In this document: positions 17,777 through 25,453 of the stretch, in pieces
Layout of the letters: each line of letters opens with the position of its first letter
How positions within the stretch are numbered: the first letter of the stretch is position 1
Assembly (NCBI GenBank): GCA_036378175.1
Contig: DASUWY010000082.1
Location: 1-33,773, forward strand
Length of the DNA: 33,773 nucleotides
Source: Thermoleophilaceae bacterium
Lineage (GTDB): Bacteria > Actinomycetota > Thermoleophilia > Solirubrobacterales > Thermoleophilaceae
Direction of reading: 5' to 3'
Translations under genes and position numbers: made by a program
Notes under the pieces: model-generated
Seen by the model: the letters and a program-made list of their open reading frames with translations, nothing else
Database searches by the model: none
What the model was told of the DNA's origin: nothing

Positions 17777-18592
17777 ATGCCCGTTGCCGAGCCAAAGATC
17801 AACCCGCGCCTCAAGCAGCGGTACTTCGAGGAGATCCGGCCGCGCCTCTGCGACCGCTTCAAGTACTCGAGCGTGATGGAGGCTCCGCGCCTCGAGAAGA
17901 TCACGCTGAACATGGGAGTGGGCGAGGCGAAGCAGGACACGAAGCTGCTCGAGAACGCGCAGGAGCAGCTCGCGACCATCGCCGGCCAGAAGCCGAACGT
18001 CCGCGTGGCCCGTAAGTCGATCGCGGCCTTCAAGATCCGCGACGGCATGCCAATCGGCGTGGCGGTGACGCTGCGCGGCGCACGCATGTGGGAGTTCCTC
18101 GATCGCCTCACCTCGATCGCGATCCCGCGCATCCGCGACTTTCGCGGCCTCAACCCGCGCTCGTTCGACGGACGCGGCAACTACTCGATGGGCGTGCGCG
18201 AGCAGATCATCTTCCCGGAGATCGATTACGACGCGATCGACCAGGTTCGCGGCCTCGACGTGACCATCACCACGTCCGCGAAGACGGACGCGGAGGCATT
18301 CGCGCTACTGGAGGCGCTCGGAATGCCGTTCGCGCACGAGGGCCGGCCCGGCGAGGACACCGCCGCCGAAGAGGCCGCAGAGGAGGAGCGTCGCAAGGAG
18401 GAGGCTCGCCAGCGCGCGGAGGCCGAGCAGGCCGCGCTCGAGCAGCTCAAGGAAGAGAACCCAGATGCTTATGCCAAGCCGCCGGAGCCCCCGGAGGCCG
18501 GTGGCGAGGACTCCGCGGAGGGCGCCGAGGCGAGCCGCCCCGCGGAGGGACAGACAGACGAGCGCACCGAAGCCGGTGCGAAGGAGAGCTAG
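17777..18592 (+). CDS. rplE: 50S ribosomal protein L5 with ~85-residue charged C-terminal extension
   Basis: L5 binds 5S rRNA in the central protuberance. The core, residues 1-~187, is complete: [61 protein letters not shown] and [32 protein letters not shown]. Typical L5 ends there, near 180. The remaining ~85 residues are a Glu/Ala/Arg-rich probable helix (about 195-225) followed by a Pro/Gly/Glu-rich disordered end. The TAG stop overlaps the GTG of rpsN by one base, so the tail is inside the operon's coupled reading and not a sequencing run-on. Confidence 0.95.
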   Translation: MPVAEPKINPRLKQRYFEEIRPRLCDRFKYSSVMEAPRLEKITLNMGVGEAKQDTKLLENAQEQLATIAGQKPNVRVARKSIAAFKIRDGMPIGVAVTLRGARMWEFLDRLTSIAIPRIRDFRGLNPRSFDGRGNYSMGVREQIIFPEIDYDAIDQVRGLDVTITTSAKTDAEAFALLEALGMPFAHEGRPGEDTAAEEAAEEERRKEEARQRAEAEQAALEQLKEENPDAYAKPPEPPEAGGEDSAEGAEASRPAEGQTDERTEAGAKES

Positions 18593-18777
18593 TGGCAAAG
18601 ACTTCCCAAGTGGTGCGCCAGCAGCGCAAGTCCAAGTACAAGACGCGCAACTACAACCGCTGCAAGCGGTGCGGTCGCCCGCGCGCGTACTTCCGCAAGT
18701 TCGGCCTCTGCCGGATCTGCCTGCGCGAGGTGGCGCACGAGGGCTACGTCCCCGGACTCACCAAGTCGAGCTGGTAA
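18592..18777 (+). CDS. rpsN: 30S ribosomal protein S14, zinc-binding type Z
   Basis: A 61-residue S14 of the short zinc type: CKRCGRP and CRICLRE supply four cysteines (C-x2-C and C-x2-C), with the conserved end [14 protein letters not shown]14 is a late-binding head protein. It starts at GTG 18592, overlapping the rplE stop by one base, with AAGGAGAG (18581-18588) upstream; a longer upstream reading frame is a shadow of rplE. Many bacteria also hold a zinc-free S14 elsewhere in the genome; none is in this window. Confidence 0.97.
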   Translation: MAKTSQVVRQQRKSKYKTRNYNRCKRCGRPRAYFRKFGLCRICLREVAHEGYVPGLTKSSW

Positions 18778-18781
18778 CGCC

Positions 18782-19180
18782 ATGTCGATGACGGACCCGC
18801 TAGCCGACCTGCTCACCCGTATTCGCAACGGGCTCGAGGCCGACTTCGAGTACGTGGACATCCCGCACTCGAAGTTCAAGTCGGAGGTCGCCCGCATCCT
18901 CAAGGAGCAGGGCTACATCGAGGACTTCTCCACGGAGCCCGCGCGTGTGGGCCAGACGCTGCGCGTGCGGCTCAAGTACACCGAGCAGCGCGCGCCGGTG
19001 ATCACCGGCCTAAAGCGTGTGTCCCGTCCGGGCCGGCGCGAGTACGTGGCCGCGGGTCAGGTGCCGAAGGTCTTCGGCGGGATGGGCACTGCCATCATCT
19101 CCACCTCGAAGGGCGTGATGACCGGCCACGACGCTCGCCGCGAGGGCGTCGGCGGCGAAGTGGTCGCGTACGTTTGGTGA
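18782..19180 (+). CDS. rpsH: 30S ribosomal protein S8
   Basis: S8 binds the central domain of 16S rRNA and represses the spc operon in E. coli. The product is 132 residues: MSMTDPLADLLTRIRNGLEADFEYVDIPHSKFKSEVARILKEQGYI, and the C-terminal GMGTAIISTSKGVMTGHDARREGVGGEVVAYVW with the expected STSKG signature. Length is normal. It starts 4 nt after rpsN. Confidence 0.98.
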   Translation: MSMTDPLADLLTRIRNGLEADFEYVDIPHSKFKSEVARILKEQGYIEDFSTEPARVGQTLRVRLKYTEQRAPVITGLKRVSRPGRREYVAAGQVPKVFGGMGTAIISTSKGVMTGHDARREGVGGEVVAYVW

Positions 19181-19188
19181 TCTGAGTC

Positions 19189-19722
19189 ATGAGCCGTATT
19201 GGAAAGCTCCCCATCCCCGTGCCGACTGGAGTCGATGTGTTCATCGAGCCCGAGGTCGTGCGCGTCAAGGGGCCGAAGGGCGAGCTCGAGCAGCGCGTGT
19301 CGCGCGAGATGCAGATCGAGCAGGAGGACGGCACGATCGTCGTCAAGCGGCCGACCGACCGCGGCGAGCACCGCGCGCTCCACGGGCTCACCCGCAGCCT
19401 GATCTTCAACATGGTCCAGGGCGTGACCGAGGGCTACGAGAAGCGCCTGCAGATCCAGGGAGTGGGCTACCGCGCCGCACTTCGCGGGCGCGACATCGAG
19501 CTCTCGGTGGGCTATTCGCATCCGGTGCAGATTCCGGCGCCGGACGGCATCGACTTCGAGGTACCGCAGCCCACGCAGATCGTGGTGCGCGGTATTGACA
19601 AGCAGGCCGTCGGCGAGGTGGCCGCGCGCATCCGCAAGGTCCGCCCGCCCGAGCCCTACAAGGGCAAGGGCATCCGCTACGACGGCGAGTACGTGGCGAG
19701 GAAGGTCGGTAAGCGCGCATGA
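19189..19722 (+). CDS. rplF: 50S ribosomal protein L6
   Basis: L6 is near the GTPase-factor site. The product has 177 residues: [70 protein letters not shown] and the C-terminal [27 protein letters not shown], all conserved. Start ATG 19189 lies 8 nt after rpsH. The end overlaps rplR by 4 nt (ATGA). Confidence 0.99.
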   Translation: MSRIGKLPIPVPTGVDVFIEPEVVRVKGPKGELEQRVSREMQIEQEDGTIVVKRPTDRGEHRALHGLTRSLIFNMVQGVTEGYEKRLQIQGVGYRAALRGRDIELSVGYSHPVQIPAPDGIDFEVPQPTQIVVRGIDKQAVGEVAARIRKVRPPEPYKGKGIRYDGEYVARKVGKRA

Positions 19723-20072
19723 GCGTCACCACCAAGCCCGCCCAGCGTCTGCGCCGCCGTCGCCGCGTGCGCGCGAAGGTGCGCGGCACCGCGGAGCGGC
19801 CGCGGCTGTCGGTGTTCCGCTCGAACCGCGGCATCCAGGCGCAGCTCATCGACGACGACAAGGGCCACACCGTGGCCGCCGTCACCTGGACGGAGAAGGA
19901 CCTCAGCGCGCTCGCCCGCGGCGAGCAGGCCAAGCGCGCCGGCGAGTTGCTCGCGGCGCGCGCCAAGGAGCAGGGCGTGGACACCTGCGTCTTCGACCGC
20001 GGCGGCTACCGCTATCACGGCCGCGTGAAGGCGCTCGCCGATGGGGCCCGTGAGGGCGGGCTCCGCTTCTAA
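19719..20072 (+). CDS. rplR: 50S ribosomal protein L18
   Basis: L18 binds 5S rRNA together with L5. The product is 117 residues: basic N-terminus [46 protein letters not shown] and the C-terminal [31 protein letters not shown], both typical. It overlaps rplF by ATGA. rpsE begins after 26 nt. Confidence 0.98.
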   Translation: MSVTTKPAQRLRRRRRVRAKVRGTAERPRLSVFRSNRGIQAQLIDDDKGHTVAAVTWTEKDLSALARGEQAKRAGELLAARAKEQGVDTCVFDRGGYRYHGRVKALADGAREGGLRF

Positions 20073-20098
20073 CCCTTCGATACCCTCGGACGAGACTT

Positions 20099-20806
20099 AT
20101 GGCAAGAGACAGGACAGCAGTAGCGCCCGCCGGAGACCTCCAGGAGCGCGTGGTGGAGATCAACCGCGTGGCGAAGGTGGTCAAGGGCGGCCGCCGCTTC
20201 TCGTTCACCGCGCTGGTGGTGGTGGGCGACGAGCGCTCGGTCGTGGGCGTGGGATACGGCAAGGCGAATGAGGTGCCGCTCGCGATCCAGAAGGGCGTTG
20301 AGCGCGCGAAGAAGAACCTCTTCAAGGTGCCGATGTACAAGACCACCATCACCCACGAGGTCACGGGCGTGTACGGCGCGGGGCGCGTCTTCCTGAAGCC
20401 GGCCTCCGAAGGTACCGGCGTGATCGCCGGTGGCGGGGTGCGTGCGGTGCTCGAGCTCGCGGGCATTCACGACGTGCTGTCGAAGTCACTCGGCAGTCAG
20501 AATCCGATCAACCTCGTGAAGGCCACCGTCACGGCGCTGCAGATGCTGCGGTCGCCGGAACAGGTGGCCGACCTCCGTGGGCTGACCGTGCGTGAGGTTC
20601 TCGGCATCGGTCCGAACGGGTCTGACGCTCAGGGCACGGAGGAGGTCGCAGAGGACAGCTCGCAGGTCGCAGGGGATGAGGCTCCAAGCGAGCCTGCTGC
20701 CTCCGATGCCGCGCCAGCCGAGGCGAATGCCCCTACCGCAGCTCCGGGTGAGCCCGCTTCGGGTTCCGCTTCCGGCGGCCCCGCCGGCGAGGAGGCCTCT
20801 GCGTGA
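20099..20806 (+). CDS. rpsE: 30S ribosomal protein S5 with ~64-residue acidic C-terminal extension
   Basis: S5 forms, with S3 and S4, the mRNA entry region and affects accuracy. The core is residues 1-~172: [56 protein letters not shown], and [39 protein letters not shown]. After [11 protein letters not shown] comes a tail to residue 235 rich in Glu, Asp, Ser, Pro and Ala, lacking basic residues. A typical S5 ends near residue 170-200. The TGA stop overlaps the rpmD start (GTGATG), so the tail lies inside coupled coding sequence. Confidence 0.96.
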   Translation: MARDRTAVAPAGDLQERVVEINRVAKVVKGGRRFSFTALVVVGDERSVVGVGYGKANEVPLAIQKGVERAKKNLFKVPMYKTTITHEVTGVYGAGRVFLKPASEGTGVIAGGGVRAVLELAGIHDVLSKSLGSQNPINLVKATVTALQMLRSPEQVADLRGLTVREVLGIGPNGSDAQGTEEVAEDSSQVAGDEAPSEPAASDAAPAEANAPTAAPGEPASGSASGGPAGEEASA

Positions 20807-20985
20807 TGGCCACTCTGCGGATCACCCAGGTGAAGTCCACGAACGGGACCAACCCGCGCCAGAAGGGCGCGCTCCAGTCGCTTGGTCTCGGCCGGATCGG
20901 CAAGAGCGTGGAGCGGCCGGACCATCCGACCGTGATGGGCACGGTTCGCTCGGTTTCGCACCTGATCAAGGTCGAGGAGGTCTGA
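20806..20985 (+). CDS. rpmD: 50S ribosomal protein L30
   Basis: A 59-residue L30: [59 protein letters not shown], the whole compact fold of this large-subunit protein. Either ATG 20806 or GTG 20803 could start it; ATG gives the canonical N-terminus and a one-base overlap with the rpsE stop. rplO follows after 1 nt. Confidence 0.96.
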   Translation: MATLRITQVKSTNGTNPRQKGALQSLGLGRIGKSVERPDHPTVMGTVRSVSHLIKVEEV

Positions 20986-20986
20986 G

Positions 20987-21472
20987 ATGGCCGCCGAGAT
21001 CGGACTGCACTCACTGAAGCCGAAGCCGGGCAGTCGCCGTCCGCGCAAGCGGGTCGGCCGTGGCGAGGGCTCCGGCCTGGGCAAGACCTCGGGCCGCGGC
21101 GAGAAGGGCGCCGGCGCGCGTTCCGGTTACAAGAGCCGGCCGAACGCCGAGGGCGGCCAGATGCCGATCCATATGCGGATGCGCAAGCTGCGCGGCCCGC
21201 ACATGAAGAAGTCCATGCCCTTCGAAAACTTCCGCACGCACACCCAGCCGGTGAACCTCCGCGATCTCGAGGCGCGCTTCGACGACGGCGCCGAGGTCAA
21301 CCCGGCCGCGCTCGTGGAGAAGGGCCTCGCCACCCGCAAGGGCGTCCCGGTCAAGATCCTCGGTCAGGGCGAGCTGAAGAAGAAGCTCACGGTCCACGCC
21401 CACGCCTTCTCCGCCAGCGCGCGCGAGAAGATCGAGGCCGCCGGGGGCGTCTGCACCATCGTCGAGAGCTAA
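20987..21472 (+). CDS. rplO: 50S ribosomal protein L15
   Basis: L15 joins many 23S rRNA domains during assembly. The product is 161 residues: [41 protein letters not shown], the glycine-rich N-terminal arm, [32 protein letters not shown], and the C-terminal [24 protein letters not shown] little longer than E. coli L15 (144) but within the range for the family. It starts 1 nt after rpmD. Confidence 0.98.
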   Translation: MAAEIGLHSLKPKPGSRRPRKRVGRGEGSGLGKTSGRGEKGAGARSGYKSRPNAEGGQMPIHMRMRKLRGPHMKKSMPFENFRTHTQPVNLRDLEARFDDGAEVNPAALVEKGLATRKGVPVKILGQGELKKKLTVHAHAFSASAREKIEAAGGVCTIVES

Positions 21473-21481
21473 CCTCGCACC

Positions 21482-22753
21482 ATGCTCGGAACCTTCCTCA
21501 ACGCGTTCCGGATCGCAGACCTGCGGAAGAAGATCGCCTTCACGGCGGCCATGATGGCGGTGTACCGCTTCGGCGCGTACATCCCGGCGCCGGGCATCAA
21601 CATCGACGCGGTGAAGGGCATCCAGTCGCAGTTCGGTGGCTCGAACGTGCTCGGCTTCCTCAACCTCTTCTCCGGCGGAAGCCTCTCCCGCTTCGCGATC
21701 TTCGCGCTCGGGATCATGCCCTACATCACCGCCTCGATCATCCTGCAGCTCCTGCAGGTGGTCGTGCCCTCGCTCGAGAAGCTGAAGAACGAGGGCGAGG
21801 TGGGGCAGCAGAAGATCACCCAGTACACGCGCTACCTCACGGTCGCGCTCGCCTTCGCGCAGTCGATCGGCTACGTGTTCCTGTTCAGGACCTTCGCGAG
21901 CGACGCCAATACGAAGGTCGTGAACAACTTCAACATCGGCTCCGTCCTGCTGATCGTCCTCACGCTCACCGCGGGAACGGTGTTCGTGATGTGGCTCGGC
22001 GAGCTGATCACGCAGCGCGGCATCGGCAACGGCATCTCGCTGATGATCTTCGCCAGCATCGTCGCGCGCATCCCGCACGGCGTCACCGCCTGGTGGAACA
22101 ACCCCGACCAGGTGTTCAAGGTGATGATGCCGCTGATCGCGCTCGCGGTGATCGCGGCGATCGTGTTCATCCAGGAGGGCCAGCGCCGGATCCCTGTGCA
22201 GTACGCAAAGCGCGTGGTCGGCCGGCGCATGTCCGGTGGCGGCTCGACCTACCTGCCGCTGCGCGTGAACATGGCCGGCGTGATCCCGGTGATCTTCGCG
22301 GCGTCGCTGATGGCATTCCCGCCGACGATCGGGGAGCTGATCCACTCGAAGGCGGCCCGCGACTTCTCGGTCTTCTTCAACCCGAACGGGACCGCCTACA
22401 TCATCGGCGAGTCGATCCTGATCGTGCTCTTCACGTACTTCTACACCGCGGTCACCTTCAACCCGGTGGAGCAGGCCGACAACCTCAAGAAGTACGGCGG
22501 CTTCATCCCAGGGGTGAGGCCAGGCAGGCCCACCGCCGAATATCTCGACCGCATCCTCGCCCGGCTCACGTTCCCCGGCGCGCTCTACCTCGCCGCCGTG
22601 GCCGCGCTCCCGACCATCCTCATCAACCAGACCAGCGCCAACTTCTTCTTCGGAGGCACCTCGATCCTGATCGTGGTGGGGGTGGCTTTGGACACCATGA
22701 AACAGTTGGAGGCGCAGATGATGATGCGGAACTACGAGGGCTTCCTGAAGTAG
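21482..22753 (+). CDS. secY: Protein translocase subunit SecY
   Basis: SecY is the channel of the Sec translocase in the cytoplasmic membrane. The 423-residue protein has ten hydrophobic segments. Conserved parts are FRIADLRKKIAFTAAMMAVYRFGAYIPAPGI, LNLFSGGSLSRFAIFALGIMPYITASIILQLL (plug and second helix), the loop RRIPVQYAKRVVGRRMSGGGSTYLPLRVNMAGVIPVIFA, and the end GFIPGVRPGRPTAEYL ... MMMRNYEGFLK. It starts 9 nt after rplO and closes the spc cluster. adk does not follow at once: about 980 nt with two other genes lie between. Confidence 0.99.
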   Translation: MLGTFLNAFRIADLRKKIAFTAAMMAVYRFGAYIPAPGINIDAVKGIQSQFGGSNVLGFLNLFSGGSLSRFAIFALGIMPYITASIILQLLQVVVPSLEKLKNEGEVGQQKITQYTRYLTVALAFAQSIGYVFLFRTFASDANTKVVNNFNIGSVLLIVLTLTAGTVFVMWLGELITQRGIGNGISLMIFASIVARIPHGVTAWWNNPDQVFKVMMPLIALAVIAAIVFIQEGQRRIPVQYAKRVVGRRMSGGGSTYLPLRVNMAGVIPVIFAASLMAFPPTIGELIHSKAARDFSVFFNPNGTAYIIGESILIVLFTYFYTAVTFNPVEQADNLKKYGGFIPGVRPGRPTAEYLDRILARLTFPGALYLAAVAALPTILINQTSANFFFGGTSILIVVGVALDTMKQLEAQMMMRNYEGFLK

Positions 22754-22819
22754 GCGGTTCGGCCGGATCCGCCGATCGAGTAGTACCCAGAGAGGGAAGC
22801 ATCGTCGGCCCGGCCTCTC
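22753..22819 (+). terminator. Hairpins between secY and the converging small gene
   Basis: GGCGG (22753-22757) pairs with CCGCC (22769-22773) right at the secY stop, and GAGAGG (22790-22795) with CCTCTC (22814-22819) across 18 nt. Being between converging genes they could act in both directions. No T-tract, so the role is tentative. Confidence 0.35.
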
Positions 22820-22836
22820 GGTCGTTGCTGGTGCTT

Positions 22837-23079
22837 CTAGCTCCTCTCCTCATTGCTTGTTTTGAGCTCGGCGCCTCCCCAAGCATCTGCTCGGAGTCCG
22901 TTGGCGTTGTCCAGCCAGTTGTCTGTTAGCTCGACTGTCACGGCGAGCTTCTGCTCGTGGAAGAGGAATACGACTTCGGCTGGGTGGTGGAGGACCTCGT
23001 CGGGCTGCGGCATGTCGTTGTCCGTGAGCAACTGTCTGAGGTGGGCCTCGGCCTCGGTGGGTGTGGGTGGATTGGTCAT
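22837..23079 (-). CDS. Small hypothetical protein, 80 residues
   Basis: An 80-residue acidic protein starting ATG at 23079-23077, with AAGGGTGGG about 4 nt upstream on its own strand; a longer frame to 23130 lacks such a site. It has an N-terminal helix (PTEAEAHLRQLLTDNDMP) and a strand-rich centre (PAEVVFLFHEQKLAVTVELTDN). I do not recognise a family. No signal peptide or membrane helix. It lies in opposite orientation inside the secY-adk junction, and its DNA is visibly less GC-rich than the ribosomal genes around it, which hints at later insertion. Confidence 0.6.
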   Translation of the reverse strand: MTNPPTPTEAEAHLRQLLTDNDMPQPDEVLHHPAEVVFLFHEQKLAVTVELTDNWLDNANGLRADAWGGAELKTSNEERS

Positions 23080-23164
23080 TTGCCCACCCTTACGGGCGCG
23101 ATGTGACATCTCCAGACGTGGGTGCGACAACTCTGCAACGGACGCGTACCAATCCGTTCGCGGT

Positions 23165-23176
23165 TAGGTTCCGCAT
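23165..23176 (+). promoter_or_regulatory. Possible -10 box of a leaderless SnoaL-like gene
   Basis: TAGGTT (23165-23170) lies 6 nt before the ATG at 23177, and no Shine-Dalgarno is present. Transcription would start at the ATG itself. Confidence 0.45.
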
Positions 23177-23584
23177 ATGGATCTCAGGGCAAGCCGCGAG
23201 GCCCTCGTGCGGGAGCACATGGAGTCGGAGAACCGGCACGAGTTCGACGTGACGCTCGGCACCTTCGAGCATCCCCGCTACGAGATCGTCCCAACAGGGG
23301 ACGTCTACGACGGGCCCGAGGAGGTATCGCGCTACTTCAAGGAGACTCGCACCGCGTTCCCCGACCAGCGCAACGAGCTCATCGCGCTCCACCACGCCGA
23401 CAACGCGGTAATCGCCGAGTTCTGGCTGCGCGGCACCCACAGGGGCCCGCTCCGCGGCATCGAGCCAACAGGCAAGGCCTTCGAATGCCGCTGCGCAGCC
23501 TTCTTCATCTTCGAAGGCGAAAGCCTCGTCTGCGAACGCGTGTACTTCGACACAGCAACAATCGCCCAACAACTCCTCAGCTAG
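23177..23584 (+). CDS. SnoaL-like polyketide cyclase/ester cyclase family protein
   Basis: A 135-residue protein of the NTF2-like fold. The pattern ALVREHMESENRHEFDVTLGTFEHPRYEIVPTGDVYDGPEEVSRYFKETRTAFPDQRNELIALHHADNAVIAEFWLRGTHRGPLRGIEPTGKAFECRCAAFFIFEGESLVCERVYFD is the usual SnoaL layout: helix, then GPEEVSRYF, the F-P-D segment, and the GTHxGPLxGIxPTG segment. Ester-cyclase relatives use an Asp/His pair; the D in FPDQRNE and the H in GTHRG are candidates. Substrate unknown. It sits between secY and adk, followed by a strong palindrome. Confidence 0.8.
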   Translation: MDLRASREALVREHMESENRHEFDVTLGTFEHPRYEIVPTGDVYDGPEEVSRYFKETRTAFPDQRNELIALHHADNAVIAEFWLRGTHRGPLRGIEPTGKAFECRCAAFFIFEGESLVCERVYFDTATIAQQLLS

Positions 23585-23599
23585 CCAGCTCAACCAGCA

Positions 23600-23711
23600 G
23601 CTGTGGACGCCGGGGAGCGGATGGGTTGCCTTCTCGGCGTACTACTCGATCGGCGAAGCCGATCGCTCGCAGAGAAGGCAACCCATCCGCTGCCCGAGCG
23701 CAGCCACAAGC
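23600..23711 (+). repeat. Large nested palindrome upstream of adk
   Basis: Bases 23616-23635 and 23672-23691 are perfect inverted copies (20 bp). Pairing continues outside after one G-G mismatch with CGGG/CCCG (23611-23614 and 23693-23696), and further out with 23600-23606 against 23704-23711 (one bulged base). Inside, CGATCGGC (23647-23654) and GCCGATCG (23658-23665) form a perfect 8-bp stem with GAA loop. It starts 15 nt after the SnoaL-like gene and ends 22 nt before adk. It may be a terminator, a structured RNA or a mobile palindromic repeat. Confidence 0.9.
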
Positions 23712-23719
23712 GTCCGCGA

Positions 23720-23733
23720 TACTCTTGCGCGCC
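23720..23733 (+). promoter_or_regulatory. Candidate adk -10 box, leaderless start
   Basis: TACTCT (23720-23725) fits TANNNT and is 8 nt before the TTG start of adk. There is no Shine-Dalgarno. Same spacing as at rpsL and rpmJ. A -35 would fall at the foot of the palindrome and none is recognisable. Confidence 0.45.
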
Positions 23734-24408
23734 TTGCCTGAGCTAAACCTCATACTCCTCGGACCGCCAGGCGCCGGCAAGGGCACCCAGGCGGAGCGGC
23801 TGATCGACGACTTCGACCTGCCGTACTACGCCACCGGCGACATCCTGCGCGCTGCGGTGAAGGGCGAGACGGAGCTCGGCAAGAAGGCCAAGGAGTACAT
23901 GGACCGCGGCGACCTCGTGCCGGATGACCTGATCTGCGAGGTGATCATGGAGCGGATCGACAGCTCCGAGGCGGCCGATGGCTTCATTCTCGACGGCTTC
24001 CCCCGCACGCTCGGCCAGGCTGAGGTGCTGGAACGTGGCATGGACAAGCTCGGCCGCAGGCTCACCGCCGCGCTGCTGCTCGACGCTCCCGACGAGGAGG
24101 TGATCCGCCGCCTCTCCGGTCGCCGCATCTGCGTGAAGAACAGCCACCTCTACCACGTGGACTTCGACCCGCCGAAGCGCGAGGGCGTGTGCGACCAGGA
24201 CGGCTCCCGGCTGATCCAGCGCGATGACGACAAGCCGGAGACGATCGCCAGGCGGCTGGAGGTCTACCACAGCGAGACGGCCCCCCTTGTGAAGCACTAC
24301 GACGACCAGGGAATCCTGCGCCGCTTCGACGCCGCGCGCCCTCCGGGCGAGGTTCACGACCACATTCGGGCGACGCTCGCCACGCTGAGGCTCGAGGACG
24401 AGCTGTAA
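23734..24408 (+). CDS. adk: Adenylate kinase
   Basis: Adenylate kinase interconverts ATP + AMP and 2 ADP. Start TTG 23734 gives 224 residues beginning LPELNLILLGPPGAGKGTQAE with the P-loop GPPGAGKGT at residues 10-18; a much longer frame upstream runs through the palindrome and another gene and is rejected. Other marks are the AMP-binding ATGDILR, DGFPRTLGQAE, and a long LID domain with GRRICVKNSHLYHVDFDPPKREGVCDQDGS. In the LID the usual C-x2-C...C-x2-C/D zinc site is altered: the first Cys is kept, the second position is Asn, and C..D remain; a nearby His or Ser may fill in. map follows after 46 nt. Confidence 0.97.
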   Translation: MPELNLILLGPPGAGKGTQAERLIDDFDLPYYATGDILRAAVKGETELGKKAKEYMDRGDLVPDDLICEVIMERIDSSEAADGFILDGFPRTLGQAEVLERGMDKLGRRLTAALLLDAPDEEVIRRLSGRRICVKNSHLYHVDFDPPKREGVCDQDGSRLIQRDDDKPETIARRLEVYHSETAPLVKHYDDQGILRRFDAARPPGEVHDHIRATLATLRLEDEL

Positions 24409-24454
24409 ATCCGGCGGTGGCTTGAGAGATCTCTAAGCTCTCCCTTCAGAGCCG

Positions 24455-25228
24455 ATGATCATCAAGAAGTCACGCGAGGAGATAGCGAAGATCGAGGCGG
24501 CGGGGCAGATCCTGGCCCGCTGTCTGACGATGCTGCGCGGGAAGGCGCGCCCCGGTGTGACGACCAAGGATCTCGACGAGGCGGCGGAGCGCTTCATCCG
24601 CTCGCAGAACGCGTCGCCGGCCTTCAAGGGCTACCGCGGCTTCCCTGGGTCGATCTGCACGTCCCCGAACTCGATGGTGGTGCACGGGATTCCAGGTCCC
24701 TACAAGCTCGAGCGCGGCGATGTCCTCTCGATCGACGTCGGCGTGGTGCTCGACGGCTGGGTGGCGGACGCCGCGATCACGGTGCCGGTGGGCCCGGTGA
24801 GCTCCGTGGCGCGCCAGCTGCTCGATACCACCCGCGCCGCCCTGTTCGAGGCTGTCGAGCAGTGCCGTCCCGGCAACCATCTCGGCGACGTGTCGAATGC
24901 CTGCCAGCGGCGGGTCGAGCAGGACGGCTTCAGCGTGGTGCGCTCGCTCGTGGGGCACGGGATCGGCCGGGACATGCACGAGGATCCGCAGATCCCCAAC
25001 TACGGCGATCCCGGCACCGGAGTGGAGCTCGCGGAGGGCATGGTCCTGGCGATCGAGCCCATGGTGAACGCTGGCGATCACGCCGTCCGGATGGGATCCG
25101 ACAACTGGTCCGTGTACTCTCAGGACGGCTCTCTGGCCGCTCATTTTGAGCACACCGTGGCCATCACGGCGGAGGGCCCAGTCATATGCACGCCCTGGCA
25201 CCTCGAGGAGGCGCGCCGCGCCGCCTGA
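24455..25228 (+). CDS. map: Methionine aminopeptidase, type I
   Basis: Removes the initiator methionine from new proteins in the cytoplasm. The product is 257 residues. The five metal ligands of the pita-bread fold are all present: D94 (LSIDVGV), D105 (WVADAAI), H168 (GHGIG), E201 (AIEPMVN) and E232 (HFEHTVAI); H77 (VVHGIP) is the substrate-binding His. No SH3-binding or zinc-finger N-terminal extension is present, so it is the short form. ATG 24455 is the natural start; no clear Shine-Dalgarno, but TAAGCT (24434-24439) upstream could be a -10. infA, usually next, is absent. Confidence 0.98.
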   Translation: MIIKKSREEIAKIEAAGQILARCLTMLRGKARPGVTTKDLDEAAERFIRSQNASPAFKGYRGFPGSICTSPNSMVVHGIPGPYKLERGDVLSIDVGVVLDGWVADAAITVPVGPVSSVARQLLDTTRAALFEAVEQCRPGNHLGDVSNACQRRVEQDGFSVVRSLVGHGIGRDMHEDPQIPNYGDPGTGVELAEGMVLAIEPMVNAGDHAVRMGSDNWSVYSQDGSLAAHFEHTVAITAEGPVICTPWHLEEARRAA

Positions 25229-25301
25229 CGGGGGGCCGACGGCCGCACGGCGGCTGCTATCTTTACGCGTGCCTTTCCGGCGCGAAGCCGTCTCCTGGGC
25301 T

Positions 25302-25339
25302 TTGCGCTATTTCTCTTTGTCCCAATAGATTGCGGAGCG
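25302..25339 (+). promoter_or_regulatory. Candidate promoter of the rpmJ-rpsM-rpsK-rpsD cluster
   Basis: TTGCGC (25302-25307) and TAGATT (25326-25331) are 18 nt apart; the -10 ends 8 nt before the rpmJ ATG. GGAG (25334-25337) could be a very close ribosome binding site or be skipped in a leaderless start. The whole map-rpmJ gap is 111 nt and contains no gene. Confidence 0.45.
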
Positions 25340-25453
25340 ATGAAGGTCCGAGCGTCAGTCAAGCCCATGTGCGAGAAGTGCAAGATCATCCGCCGCCACG
25401 GCGCAGTGCTGGTGATCTGTCAGAACCCACGCCATAAGCAGAGGCAGGGTTAG
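25340..25453 (+). CDS. rpmJ: 50S ribosomal protein L36
   Basis: A 37-residue L36: [37 protein letters not shown]. The zinc ligands C11, C14, C27 and H32 are intact, so this is the zinc-binding form. It is the smallest ribosomal protein, placed near the GTPase centre. The ATG is at 25340, and the TAG stop overlaps the GTG of rpsM by one base. In most bacteria infA stands directly in front of it; here map does. Confidence 0.98.
   Translation: MKVRASVKPMCEKCKIIRRHGAVLVICQNPRHKQRQG

Noticed and set aside
23122-23733. Extension of the adk frame upstream, giving 428 residues
   Set aside because: It reads through the SnoaL-like gene in another frame and through the palindrome; family length and N-terminus fit TTG 23734.
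24425-24434. 10-bp palindrome AGAGATCTCT before map
   Set aside because: Short, with no partner site or conserved context in the window; likely chance, though it lies next to a possible -10.
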